A stretch of 13,947 bases of DNA from Candidatus Njordarchaeota archaeon (GCA_029856615.1 JAHKLF010000016.1:1-13947), one strand, 5' to 3'. Positions 1 through 6,373 are shown, counted from the first letter of the stretch. The notes: generated from the sequence alone by a model not told the origin. Numbers and translations: made by a program.

Positions 1-75
1 GTTTTGAGGGCAATTAATTTGCTTAGAAGTCTTGGCTACATCGTGGTTAGAGGTGATGGAGATGATGCCTTTTGA
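1..75 (+). CDS. C-terminal tail of an unidentified protein (partial)
   Basis: The only long-open plus frame at the left edge reads 24 codons to a TGA at 73-75. The residues (VLRAINLLRSLGYIVVRGDG, then DDAF) look like an amphipathic helix, a hydrophobic strand and an acidic tail, as expected at the C-terminus of a soluble protein. The start and most of the gene lie outside the window, so no family can be named. It converges on the minus-strand gene at 143-487. An inverted repeat (ATGCCT at 65-70, AGGCAT at 84-89) spans the stop codon. It could also be non-coding by chance, because a 24-codon open frame is weak evidence. Confidence 0.45.
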   Translation, partial: VLRAINLLRSLGYIVVRGDGDDAF

Positions 76-120
76 TGCAAAGTAGGCATTATGGGGGCAA
101 AAATAGGGAAATTTTAGAGC

Positions 121-134
121 AAAAGAAAAAAATT
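121..134 (-). terminator. U-rich terminator of the zinc-ribbon-like gene
   Basis: Read on the minus strand, just past the stop of the gene at 143-487, the transcript would carry a run of T six or seven long followed by CTTTT. U-tracts of this kind are the usual intrinsic termination signal in archaea. No strong stem precedes it. Confidence 0.5.
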
Positions 135-142
135 GTATGAAA

Positions 143-487
143 TTAGACGCCGTAAATCTCTTCAATCTCTCTAACAATTTTGCGTGGAAGCATTGGGTCT
201 CTTCGAACCATACCACCAAAGCACATTGGACATACTGGATACATAAAAGCTTCATATACTGCTCCGAGACCAATGAGAGCATTTTCTATTTGTATTTCAT
301 CAAAATGCAACATTCTAGCGCCCATTCTGAATACTTCCCCAATATTTCTATTACATATAGTGCATCGCATGCTTAATGCTTCTCTTCCTCTTCTAATCAA
401 CATTGCAATAACTCTGCGTGGCATTCGATTGAGCCGTTCAACCATTTCATTTATACTTACTCGGACATGGACGTCAATATCGACCAT
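143..487 (-). CDS. Small four-cysteine, zinc-ribbon-like protein of unknown function
   Basis: I do not recognise this 114-residue protein. Two CxxC pairs (Cys42/Cys45 in RCTICNRNIGE and Cys86/Cys89 in YPVCPMCFGG) are about 40 residues apart, the usual arrangement for one structural zinc. The protein is rich in Arg and Glu, has no membrane segment, and ends in a charged helix (KIVREIEEIYGV). The frame stays open to a TTG at 550, but I chose the ATG at 487. It has a weak GTGA motif about 7 nt upstream, and the extra upstream residues are hydrophobic and overlap a long hairpin (511-548), so they look non-coding. The opposite-strand open frame (180-542) lacks these signs and is taken as a shadow. 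A nucleic-acid-binding or complex-scaffolding role is possible but is only inference from the Cys pairs and basic character. Confidence 0.72.
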   Translation of the reverse strand: MVDIDVHVRVSINEMVERLNRMPRRVIAMLIRRGREALSMRCTICNRNIGEVFRMGARMLHFDEIQIENALIGLGAVYEAFMYPVCPMCFGGMVRRDPMLPRKIVREIEEIYGV

Positions 488-510
488 GCTGTTCACACAG
501 TTAATTAGAA

Positions 511-548
511 GGAGCACACCAGATAGTTTTAACATCTGGTAGTGCTCC
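511..548. repeat. 38-bp imperfect inverted repeat (hairpin) at the 5' end of the zinc-ribbon-like gene
   Basis: Seven bp (511-517 with 542-548, GGAGCAC/GTGCTCC), then a one-base bulge at 541, then seven more bp (518-524 with 534-540, ACCAGAT/ATCTGGT) enclose a 9-nt loop. That is 14 paired bases in AT-rich DNA, much more than expected by chance. It lies just upstream of the preferred ATG (487) of the minus-strand gene. It could be a leader hairpin, an operator, or the trace of a small mobile repeat. Confidence 0.8.
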
Positions 549-570
549 AATGTAATATCATGCCAATGAA

Positions 571-585
571 TATACTTAAAAATTA
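571..585 (-). promoter_or_regulatory. Candidate TATA box of the zinc-ribbon-like gene
   Basis: On the minus strand this reads TAATTTTTAAGTATA, an A/T-rich TATA-like element. Transcription starting about 25 nt downstream (near 553) would place the whole 511-548 hairpin in the leader of a gene that starts at ATG 487. A weaker TATA-like stretch (TTAAAACTAT) lies in the hairpin loop itself and is the alternative. Confidence 0.4.
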
Positions 586-864
586 TGGTTTAATAGCATA
601 ATACTACTTTTGGGGAATAATTCTTAAGAAGAGAGGATTATTTAATGAGTTTCGGTTCGTGCAATGCAATTGAGGATCCCTTATCTAGAACTTTTAGTTA
701 TTCATAAGAAACTTTAAAAGTTTGTATACGTTTTAAGGAATTAGTCTATAACAAAAAGAAAGCTCCTTTTTAATACATCGAAAAGGTTTAATCTTAATAA
801 CTTCACGAACAACACTATTGATAATTAACAGTGTAATACTCAAATCTCATCTTAATCGAAGTGC

Positions 865-870
865 GGTGAT
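865..870 (+). promoter_or_regulatory. Ribosome binding site GGTGAT of the 876 gene
   Basis: GGTGAT matches the archaeal anti-Shine-Dalgarno sequence and lies 5 nt before the ATG at 876. It supports both the start and the reality of this unrecognised gene. Confidence 0.75.
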
Positions 871-875
871 TAAAT

Positions 876-1298
876 ATGAGCGATTTAAGGGATGAGTTTT
901 CGAAAATTGTGCTGGATAAGGTATTGAGTGAATTTAAAATAACTGTGCGGGCTGGCAATATCGACGCTTTAAAAGGCCTTACGGAATCCGTTTCTGCATT
1001 AGCTAATGGTACTCCTACTAAGATAGATGAAAACACGTTAACTAGCACAGTTAGTGTTAATAAAGCCTCTCCTCTAAATGTAGCATTAAAGCTTACAAGT
1101 AAATTGAAAGAATGTTTTATAATAAAGCTTCTAGAAGATAAACTAGAGGTAGAAAAAATTGAATGCCCACCGTGTGAGGAAGGCGCATTTACTAAAATGC
1201 CAGATAAATACTTCTTATTAGAGGATGGAAGAGTGGTTGAAAAACGAGACGCAAATGTCTACCTTGTTTATGTGTGCAGATTTAAGAAATCACAGTAA
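876..1298 (+). CDS. Uncharacterised 140-residue protein with a CPPC motif
   Basis: I do not recognise a family. The protein looks soluble: an N-terminal helical stretch (about 1-25), a Thr/Ser-rich middle (about 36-66), then alternating charged and hydrophobic segments. Four cysteines are present: Cys80, Cys97 and Cys100 in ECPPCEE, and Cys134 in YVCRF near the C-terminus. This spacing would allow one metal site or a disulfide, but nothing proves either. The ATG start has a good GGTGAT ribosome binding site 5 nt upstream. The gene is monocistronic and converges on the CDF gene; a T-rich stretch (GTTTTTAAATTT) near 1360-1371 may end its transcript. The overlapping frame at 1225-1446 has no start signal and is a shadow. 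The coding call rests on length, start signal and composition, not on homology. Confidence 0.7.
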   Translation: MSDLRDEFSKIVLDKVLSEFKITVRAGNIDALKGLTESVSALANGTPTKIDENTLTSTVSVNKASPLNVALKLTSKLKECFIIKLLEDKLEVEKIECPPCEEGAFTKMPDKYFLLEDGRVVEKRDANVYLVYVCRFKKSQ

Positions 1299-1413
1299 TT
1301 CTGCCCACGAGATTATAACTCTAGGGATTCATTTGAGGCTCAGAGATGCGCAAAGTTATGTTTTTAAATTTCCCGTAATCGATAGTAATATCTCATATCT
1401 GAATGATATATTT

Positions 1414-2661
1414 CTATTCTTTAGTTGGTTTCTGCAAAACTTCTAACTCATCATTAATGAATTTCTTGATCACTTTGATGATATCGCTTTCCTTTGCTCT
1501 ATAAATTCGAATTCCAAGACCCTTTAATGCCATAAAAGATGCCTCTCCTATGTTCTTCACAATTACGGCATCCACATCTTTATTCCCTAGCGTTTTAGCT
1601 AGCTTCACTCCAGCATGAGCTTCCCTTCTAAGATGAGGGTTCTCTTCTACTCCGACGATTTCGTATGTCTTTTCTTTCATGCTAATGTGAATCAAGGCTA
1701 GAAATGGAGCTCTACCGAAATGATCAGATATCTGAGCCTTACTTATGTCATCTTTATCAATAGGAATAATAACTTTTAGTATCTCCTTCCTTGCGGGTTC
1801 AGCATGAATTATAATATCGGAAATCACGGGTATTTTCTTCTTAATCTCTATCTCTATTTTATCTAAAATCTCGTGAATCTCATCAATACTCTTGCGTGGG
1901 TTCACCAAGACGATCGCGTCTCCAAAGATAAGAGGCCCTGCTTTTCTTAATCTTATAGTCCGGATACCCTCAATATCACCGTAAGATAATATAATTTTCT
2001 TGATTTTCTTTGTCAGTTCTGGTCTTTCCCAAGCATCCAGTAGATCAAGCATTGCCTCCTTTATTCCTATTAAGGATAATCTTAATATTAGAAAAGCTAT
2101 GAGAATAGATACTATTTCCTCAAGAGGAAAAACTATAAACCTATTAATGAAAATTGATAGACCTACTAGCCAAGAGGCTAGTGCATCGTACTTCATTTCT
2201 TTTGCATTGAGAGAAAGAGACGTAATATGGCTTTCTTTGGCAACTCTTTCCTGAATATTTGAAAGTATTAGCGATATAATACCTGCAATTACTGCAGTGA
2301 TAGCTGCTATTAACTCTACTTGTGGAACACCACTATAATGTATTATTCTAATAATAGATTCGTAAGCGAGAAAAAGAGATGTCATTAGAAATGTAAGTGA
2401 GATAACTAATACAAGAACATCTTCGAACTTATAATATCCGTAAGGAAATTTTTCACTTGGCTTTTTTGATAATACTTTCATTGCTAAGAACGCTAAACTT
2501 GCGATTAATACATCGGAGAAAGAATGTATTCCATCAGCAAACAGAGCAATACTATTACCTATATAGCCCACTACAACTTTAATAACAGCCAATGAAAATA
2601 CTGTGATGAGAGAAAAAAGTGCAACAGATCTCGCTCGTGCCCATTTAGAATTAATCTTCAC
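1414..2661 (-). CDS. Cation diffusion facilitator transporter fused to a NifX/NifB-like (PF02579-type) domain
   Basis: Predicted to export a divalent metal cation across the cytoplasmic membrane by proton antiport. About 415 residues. Six membrane helices occupy roughly residues 13-200. TM2 carries the CDF signature (FADGIHSFSDV), giving site-A ligands His46 and Asp50. In TM5 (LNAKEMKYDALAS) the matching positions are Glu155 and Asp159, so the usual His is Glu. A cytoplasmic CDF dimer domain follows (about 208-287). Residues 294-398 form a NifX/NifB C-terminal-like domain with the hallmark SDHFGRAP (312-319) and the closing VDAVIVKNIGEASFMAL. That family binds metal-sulfur cofactors, but here a metal-sensing or regulatory role is inference. 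The frame extends to a TTG at 2682; I prefer the GTG at 2661 because GGTGA (2667-2671) lies 5 nt before it. A TATA-like TGTATATTT near 2700-2706 would start transcription close to 2680, which fits. No nif genes are nearby. Confidence 0.88.
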   Translation of the reverse strand: MKINSKWARARSVALFSLITVFSLAVIKVVVGYIGNSIALFADGIHSFSDVLIASLAFLAMKVLSKKPSEKFPYGYYKFEDVLVLVISLTFLMTSLFLAYESIIRIIHYSGVPQVELIAAITAVIAGIISLILSNIQERVAKESHITSLSLNAKEMKYDALASWLVGLSIFINRFIVFPLEEIVSILIAFLILRLSLIGIKEAMLDLLDAWERPELTKKIKKIILSYGDIEGIRTIRLRKAGPLIFGDAIVLVNPRKSIDEIHEILDKIEIEIKKKIPVISDIIIHAEPARKEILKVIIPIDKDDISKAQISDHFGRAPFLALIHISMKEKTYEIVGVEENPHLRREAHAGVKLAKTLGNKDVDAVIVKNIGEASFMALKGLGIRIYRAKESDIIKVIKKFINDELEVLQKPTKE

Positions 2662-2824
2662 ATTATTCACCAGATCTCTCAATTAACGAAGAGAAACCAA
2701 ATATACAATTAAGATTCAAATATTACAAAAATTATTGTAGAAATATAAGCATTAAAACATTTTTTAAATGCCATCCCTATGAAAACTTACCTCATCAATC
2801 CGATAACATATATTAACTTATACC

Positions 2825-2844
2825 AAAGAAAAAAGGATAAAAAT
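2825..2844 (-). terminator. U-rich terminator of the ABC transporter operon
   Basis: Directly after the TGA of the permease gene, the minus strand reads ATTTTTATCCTTTTTTCTTT, two long T-tracts with no stem. This is a typical archaeal U-tract terminator. It separates the ABC operon from the CDF gene downstream on the same strand. Confidence 0.7.
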
Positions 2845-4275
2845 TCAGTATCTTTTGCGCAAGATTCTCAACGAGAATACTACAAACGATAGTACTACGT
2901 ATAATATTGTCCACATTGTCAGCAGAAGGAAATCTGGGAGCACTTCTACGGGAGAATAAATATTCGCCAGCATTAGAGATTTTCTTAGACCCGTAATCGC
3001 GCTACGCCAGGGCGCAATGTCCATAATTGTAAACTCCCTACCAAATAATTTTCCGATTACTGGATTTGGTATCGGGAAATATCCGGCTATCATTAGCGAC
3101 ACAGTTAGTAGAATTACCATCACTATGGAGCCAGCAGCCTCTCCTCTGACAAAGGAGGTCATTATAAGACTAAAACTAGCCGTTAATATACCTGCCATTA
3201 CGAGTATCGTGATAGCTAATATATAGTGCAGTATAGTCCCCACCACTTGTACGTATCCAAGAATAATTGCTGCTGCTAGCATAAGTATTGCTTGAAATAG
3301 CGCGACAATGCCCCATGATAATAGGATTCCGCCAATATATTCCGCAGAACTAATTTTTGTGAGCTTTATTCTTTCCATGAGCCCACTTTCTATCTCTCGT
3401 TGAACCATATATATCACGGATATTGCTGCTATCATTATACTCTGAATTATTTGCCCTGGCACTAAAACGGCGTAATACATTCTCATAAAACTCTCCTTTA
3501 ATCCTTCTTTTCCACCAATTCTCTCGAATTCAACTTGAAACGCTCTTTCTACGTTCGATGCCACTGTCTCATTAGAGATACTCACTGTTATATTATACTT
3601 CTCTGACAAATAATCTGCGTAGAGAATTGCGAAACTTTGGGCCTCGTTGAAGACGAAACTTACTAGATACTTCCAGCTGAGTTCGTAAACCTGCATAGCC
3701 TTGGAATATGTGGGATCTCCTATTAAGATAATTTTGATTGAGTATGTCAGGTTAGTAAATTCGGATACTTCAGCTAAGGCTTCCCAGTATCTTATTGCTA
3801 ATTCGTAATTTCCACTCTCATAGGCTTCTTGCGCTTTTTCGTTGAGAATACCTGCGAGTGTTAAGTAAGTGATGGACTTTAGGGAGTTTGTGATGTTTCC
3901 AGAAAATCCCCTTGGCGTCTCTAACACGGCGGCTACTTCTAGTTTCCCAGCTTTGTTCTCTGCTTCTTCCCTACTGCTCACGTTTATTATATTGAAGACA
4001 TTGACATTCGTGTCCTCATATTTCATGCTCTTTAAAAATGTGCAGAATCTCTCTCCGTAATTTACTCTATATGTTGCATCACCTATCGTATATTCAACTG
4101 ATGTGTCAGTATTCAGGAAGCCTATCTTTATTGGTTCTACTTTTGAGTAAAAGCTTCCAGCGAGGCTACCATATATTATCATAAATATTAGAGGAAACCC
4201 TATTATGTATATGTAAAGCTCCTTTGAGCGTATTGCACCTTTGAATTTGTGAATAATTATGCTTAAAATAGCCAT
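2845..4275 (-). CDS. ABC-2 type transporter permease with a large extracytoplasmic domain
   Basis: Membrane subunit of an ABC-2 exporter, partner of the ATPase just upstream. About 476 residues with the usual ABC-2 layout: one helix near the N-terminus (about 22-42), a large extracytoplasmic domain (about 44-265), then a block of five helices (about 272-292, 313-340, 347-375, 380-400, 447-468) ending in a basic tail (RILRKRY). The ectodomain contains a TPR-like helical hairpin (about 144-171, KAQEAYESGNYELAIRYWEA) and several N-glycosylation sequons (N98, N127, N175, N229, N235). The cytoplasmic segment after TM2 (REIESGLMERIKLTKIS) is typical of the ABC-2 coupling region. The ATG lies 2 nt after the ATPase stop, and its ribosome binding site (GGTGA) lies inside the last ATPase codons, so translation is probably coupled. 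Export of a drug, lipid, peptide or other compound cannot be told apart from sequence. Confidence 0.9.
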   Translation of the reverse strand: MAILSIIIHKFKGAIRSKELYIYIIGFPLIFMIIYGSLAGSFYSKVEPIKIGFLNTDTSVEYTIGDATYRVNYGERFCTFLKSMKYEDTNVNVFNIINVSSREEAENKAGKLEVAAVLETPRGFSGNITNSLKSITYLTLAGILNEKAQEAYESGNYELAIRYWEALAEVSEFTNLTYSIKIILIGDPTYSKAMQVYELSWKYLVSFVFNEAQSFAILYADYLSEKYNITVSISNETVASNVERAFQVEFERIGGKEGLKESFMRMYYAVLVPGQIIQSIMIAAISVIYMVQREIESGLMERIKLTKISSAEYIGGILLSWGIVALFQAILMLAAAIILGYVQVVGTILHYILAITILVMAGILTASFSLIMTSFVRGEAAGSIVMVILLTVSLMIAGYFPIPNPVIGKLFGREFTIMDIAPWRSAITGLRKSLMLANIYSPVEVLPDFLLLTMWTILYVVLSFVVFSLRILRKRY

Positions 4276-4277
4276 GT

Positions 4278-5222
4278 TTATTCACCTCTCAGGAATTGAC
4301 CTGTTAAGAATAAAAATGCGTCTTCTAAATTCGATTTTCTCATCGATAATGCCAATATTTTTGAATACAAGACTTCGTCAGACCTGATTTTTTCTATTAT
4401 GTGGGGGAGATTATCCTGTTTGATAATGAGTTTATCGCCAGCTTTCGCGATATTGTTTTCAGGAATTATAGAGAGAATCCTATCCCATATTTCATCACTT
4501 ATTTCCTCGAATAAAATTTCTAAGACCTCTCTCCCACAACTATTTAACTTCATATTATCTGGAGTATCGATAGCTATTATCTTTCCAGCATTAATAATTC
4601 CCACTCTATCAGCTAATCTCTCCGCTTCTTCAACGATATGAGTAGTCAATAATATCGTCTTACCTAATTGCTTAAGCTTCTCAATTGACGCCAACATTGA
4701 AGCTCTTGCTCTTGGATCAAGACCCGCAGTAGGTTCGTCTAAAATGAGTATATCTGGATCATTCATTAATGCCATTGCTATAGAAAGTTTTCTCTTCATG
4801 CCACCAGAAAGTTTCTTAGCTAACCTCTTTCTAGCTTCCAATAATTCGAATTCCTCTAAGAGCTCCCTTATCCTCGTTTTTAAATCACTCTTAGGAATTT
4901 TGTACATGGAACCCATCAGATATAGATTCTCCTCGACAGTTAAATGAGGCCAAATGATATTTTCCTGAGGCACATAGCTAATTCTTAATCTGACATCGGA
5001 TCTAAGAAACTCCTTGCCGCTTACGCCTAATACGTACACCTCTCCACTTGTTGGCTCTAATTGTCCAGTTATGATCTTTATGAGCGTTGTTTTTCCAGCT
5101 CCATTTGGTCCTAGGAGAGAAAAAATTTCTCCTTTATATACATCAAATGTCACGTTGTCTAATGCTTTTACTTTATTTTCGTATATCTTAGTAACATTTC
5201 TTATGCTTATTGCTACTTGCAT
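4278..5222 (-). CDS. ABC transporter ATP-binding protein (ABC-2 exporter type)
   Basis: ATPase that powers the permease encoded downstream. In the 314-residue product: Walker A GPNGAGKTT (38-46), Q-loop Gln86 (YVPQEN), ABC signature LSGGMKRK (138-145), Walker B ILILDEPTAGLD (158-169) and H-loop His195 (LLTTHIVEEAERLADR). This is the CcmA/DrrA-like subfamily that pairs with ABC-2 permeases. After about residue 225 a C-terminal extension of some 90 residues matches the accessory domain common in that subfamily. The frame can be read from a GTG at 5231, but the ATG at 5222 has GGTGG 5 nt upstream, and the upstream GTG overlaps that ribosome binding site, so I use 5222. It is the first gene of a two-gene operon with a TATA box at 5257-5266, divergent from the membrane protein/regulator pair across a region with two palindromes. 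Confidence 0.95.
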   Translation of the reverse strand: MQVAISIRNVTKIYENKVKALDNVTFDVYKGEIFSLLGPNGAGKTTLIKIITGQLEPTSGEVYVLGVSGKEFLRSDVRLRISYVPQENIIWPHLTVEENLYLMGSMYKIPKSDLKTRIRELLEEFELLEARKRLAKKLSGGMKRKLSIAMALMNDPDILILDEPTAGLDPRARASMLASIEKLKQLGKTILLTTHIVEEAERLADRVGIINAGKIIAIDTPDNMKLNSCGREVLEILFEEISDEIWDRILSIIPENNIAKAGDKLIIKQDNLPHIIEKIRSDEVLYSKILALSMRKSNLEDAFLFLTGQFLRGE

Positions 5223-5256
5223 ATCTACCACCTAATAATACTAGAACACCTATTAG

Positions 5257-5266
5257 GCTTATAAAA
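5257..5266 (-). promoter_or_regulatory. TATA box of the ABC transporter operon
   Basis: The minus strand reads TTTTATAAGC here. A start about 25 nt downstream (near 5237) gives a leader of about 15 nt with the GGTGG ribosome binding site. The nearest palindrome begins 10 bp upstream of this box. Confidence 0.65.
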
Positions 5267-5275
5267 CATGAAATT

Positions 5276-5309
5276 TCTCTGCATTTCAGAGAACTTTGCA
5301 CTGCAAAGT
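5276..5309. promoter_or_regulatory. Two adjacent 17-bp palindromes: candidate operator between divergent promoters
   Basis: Palindrome 1 (5276-5292) is TCTCTG-catTt-CAGAGA, and its arms extend one more base each side. Palindrome 2 (5293-5309) is ACTTTGCA-c-TGCAAAGT, a perfect 8+1+8 repeat. They abut with no spacer, have the same length, and match each other at 11 of 17 positions, giving the shared core CTYTGCAnTkCARAG. They occupy the space between the two opposed TATA boxes (5257-5266 minus, about 5319-5328 plus), about 10 bp from each. Same-length tandem dyads of this kind are what a dimeric helix-turn-helix protein binds. The winged-helix protein encoded at 6026 is the obvious candidate, by inference. 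Confidence 0.75.
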
Positions 5310-5318
5310 ATCTAGAAA

Positions 5319-5328
5319 ACTTATATAT
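5319..5328 (+). promoter_or_regulatory. TATA box of the membrane protein/regulator operon
   Basis: ACTTATATAT is a strong archaeal TATA box. A start about 25 nt downstream (near 5350) leaves a leader of about 12 nt before the ATG at 5362, which explains why the frame upstream of 5362 (open to 5296) is not translated. Confidence 0.7.
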
Positions 5329-5361
5329 CCGCCTACTAGGATATGTAATTGGGTAATCCCT

Positions 5362-6024
5362 ATGGAGGAAGAAGATGTACTAAGAGCTAAAAGATTACTC
5401 CAAATAGCAGACATAATAGATGTATATGGGTATTATCTCTTCAGACGCGGCATAGGAAGCTTTTATATCGGAATATCAGCTACCGTTAGTGTAGGTTTAT
5501 TCATCATTCTAACCTTCATAGAACTCCCACTCCTTCCCTATCAACTCGCAATCGGATATATCTTATTCGGAATATTCATTTACGCAATGATAGCGATCCT
5601 CGTAAAACAACTCCTAATAGTCCCGTCTATATATCTCACAACGCAACGATATGAAAGAAAATCAAGGAAATCCTACTATGCATATGTCTGGATTCCTTTG
5701 AGCATCATATATGTTTCTGCAATGGTTTTAGCTAATATAAATATTCTTCCTAAATATCTCGCGCCTATTTTCACAGAAATATTTGTTGGTCTTGGTCAAA
5801 TAGGTAATTATTGGGCATCTTCTAAGTTACCTCGCTATCCCGGTAAAATTTCCACAGAATATTTAATATTTGGTATCATTATATTACTAGGAACCCCCCT
5901 TATTGGCATGTTTCCTGGATATGAGTGGTTCATTGTAACAGTATTTTGTATAATAGGAAGTTATTTATTCGGTGTTTACTTAATCATAACTGCTGGACGT
6001 ATCCTAAAGAAAAGGGAAAAATAA
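5362..6024 (+). CDS. Multi-spanning membrane protein of unknown function, co-transcribed with a winged-helix regulator
   Basis: 220 residues with a charged N-terminus (MEEEDVLRAKRLL) and about five or six hydrophobic segments (roughly 33-53, 59-82, 107-126, 133-149, 166-184, 188-211), ending in a basic tail (RILKKREK). A Lys/Arg-rich cytoplasmic loop lies near 96-103 (RYERKSRK). I recognise no transporter or enzyme signature. Although the frame is open from 5296, that start would lie upstream of the TATA box and inside palindrome 2, so the ATG at 5362 is chosen. The stop is 1 nt from the ATG of the winged-helix gene, so the two form an operon. Archaea often pair small multi-spanning proteins with such regulators, which suggests a membrane sensor, an anti-regulator or a target of the same control, but this is inference. 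Confidence 0.8.
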   Translation: MEEEDVLRAKRLLQIADIIDVYGYYLFRRGIGSFYIGISATVSVGLFIILTFIELPLLPYQLAIGYILFGIFIYAMIAILVKQLLIVPSIYLTTQRYERKSRKSYYAYVWIPLSIIYVSAMVLANINILPKYLAPIFTEIFVGLGQIGNYWASSKLPRYPGKISTEYLIFGIIILLGTPLIGMFPGYEWFIVTVFCIIGSYLFGVYLIITAGRILKKREK

Positions 6025-6025
6025 G

Positions 6026-6373
6026 ATGGATATTGAAGCCTTACGGAGAATCGCAGAACTTTCAAAAACGGACAAAATTCTAGGTTCACCAACCAGACTA
6101 GCAATAATGATACTCTTATACCTTCGAGTAAAAATGAAATTCACCGATCTTCAGAGCATCTTAGGCCTCACACCAGGAAATTTATCGAGCCACTTAAAGA
6201 AATTGGAATCCGCTGGTTATATAGAAATCATTAAAGGATTTGTTGAGCTCAAACCTGCAACGATCATTAAAATAACCAGAGAAGGCGCGGAAGCAGTTAG
6301 AGATTTCATGAGGAATCTAGGAGAGATACTAGAATATCTTACAAAGGAACATCAAGACTTAAAACCTAATTAA
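6026..6373 (+). CDS. Winged-helix transcriptional regulator (HTH_34/PF13601-like)
   Basis: 115-residue DNA-binding protein. After an N-terminal helix and the SPTRLAIMILLYL segment (21-33), the helix-turn-helix spans about 38-63: KFTDLQSILGLTP, then the recognition helix GNLSSHLKKLESAGYI. The wing (about 65-86) carries the KGF-x-LKPAT-x-IKIT pattern typical of the HTH_34 family. A C-terminal helix (87-108) probably forms the dimer interface. No cysteine or histidine cluster of the metal-sensing ArsR type is present, so a metal effector is not indicated. It is translated right after the membrane protein (1-nt gap). The tandem palindromes upstream of its own promoter, shared with the divergent ABC operon, are the likely binding site, which would make it an autoregulator and controller of the exporter. 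That link is inference. Confidence 0.9.
   Translation: MDIEALRRIAELSKTDKILGSPTRLAIMILLYLRVKMKFTDLQSILGLTPGNLSSHLKKLESAGYIEIIKGFVELKPATIIKITREGAEAVRDFMRNLGEILEYLTKEHQDLKPN

Larger units (their letters stand above)
551..875. other. 325-bp region without a gene
   Basis: The left end holds the candidate minus-strand promoter (571-585) and the right end the ribosome binding site of the 876 gene. In between I find only very short open frames (for example 20 codons from 645) and an AT-rich inverted repeat AAACTT-taa-AAGTTT at 709-723, whose centre is TATA-like but too far from 876 to serve it with a short leader. There is no GC-rich island of the kind that marks a structured RNA in a thermophile. 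Confidence 0.6.

Noticed and set aside
76..84. TGCAAAGTA identical to the right half of palindrome 2
   Set aside because: The opposite arm is missing, and it overlaps the end of the first gene rather than a promoter; a 9-base match in this AT-rich window can be chance.
180..542. Plus-strand 120-codon open frame opposite the four-cysteine gene
   Set aside because: It has no ribosome binding site, its composition is odd (rich in Ile, Ser, Thr, Arg), and it mirrors the minus-strand frame, which carries paired CxxC motifs and a terminator.
1225..1446. 73-codon frame overlapping the ends of two genes
   Set aside because: It overlaps the 3' end of the 876 gene and the CDF gene end, has no start signal, and its sequence looks like translated non-coding DNA.
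1474..1482. TGATGA stretches resembling the C box of C/D guide RNAs (also near 2605 and 10391)
   Set aside because: All lie within well-supported protein genes and lack a matching D box and C'/D' arrangement at the right distance.
1414..1800. NifX-like domain as evidence of nitrogen fixation
   Set aside because: The PF02579-type domain occurs in many archaea that do not fix nitrogen, and no nitrogenase genes are present in the window.
5296..5361. N-terminal extension of the membrane protein to an upstream ATG at 5296
   Set aside because: It would begin inside palindrome 2 and upstream of the TATA box at about 5319-5328, and its residues do not resemble a signal or membrane segment.
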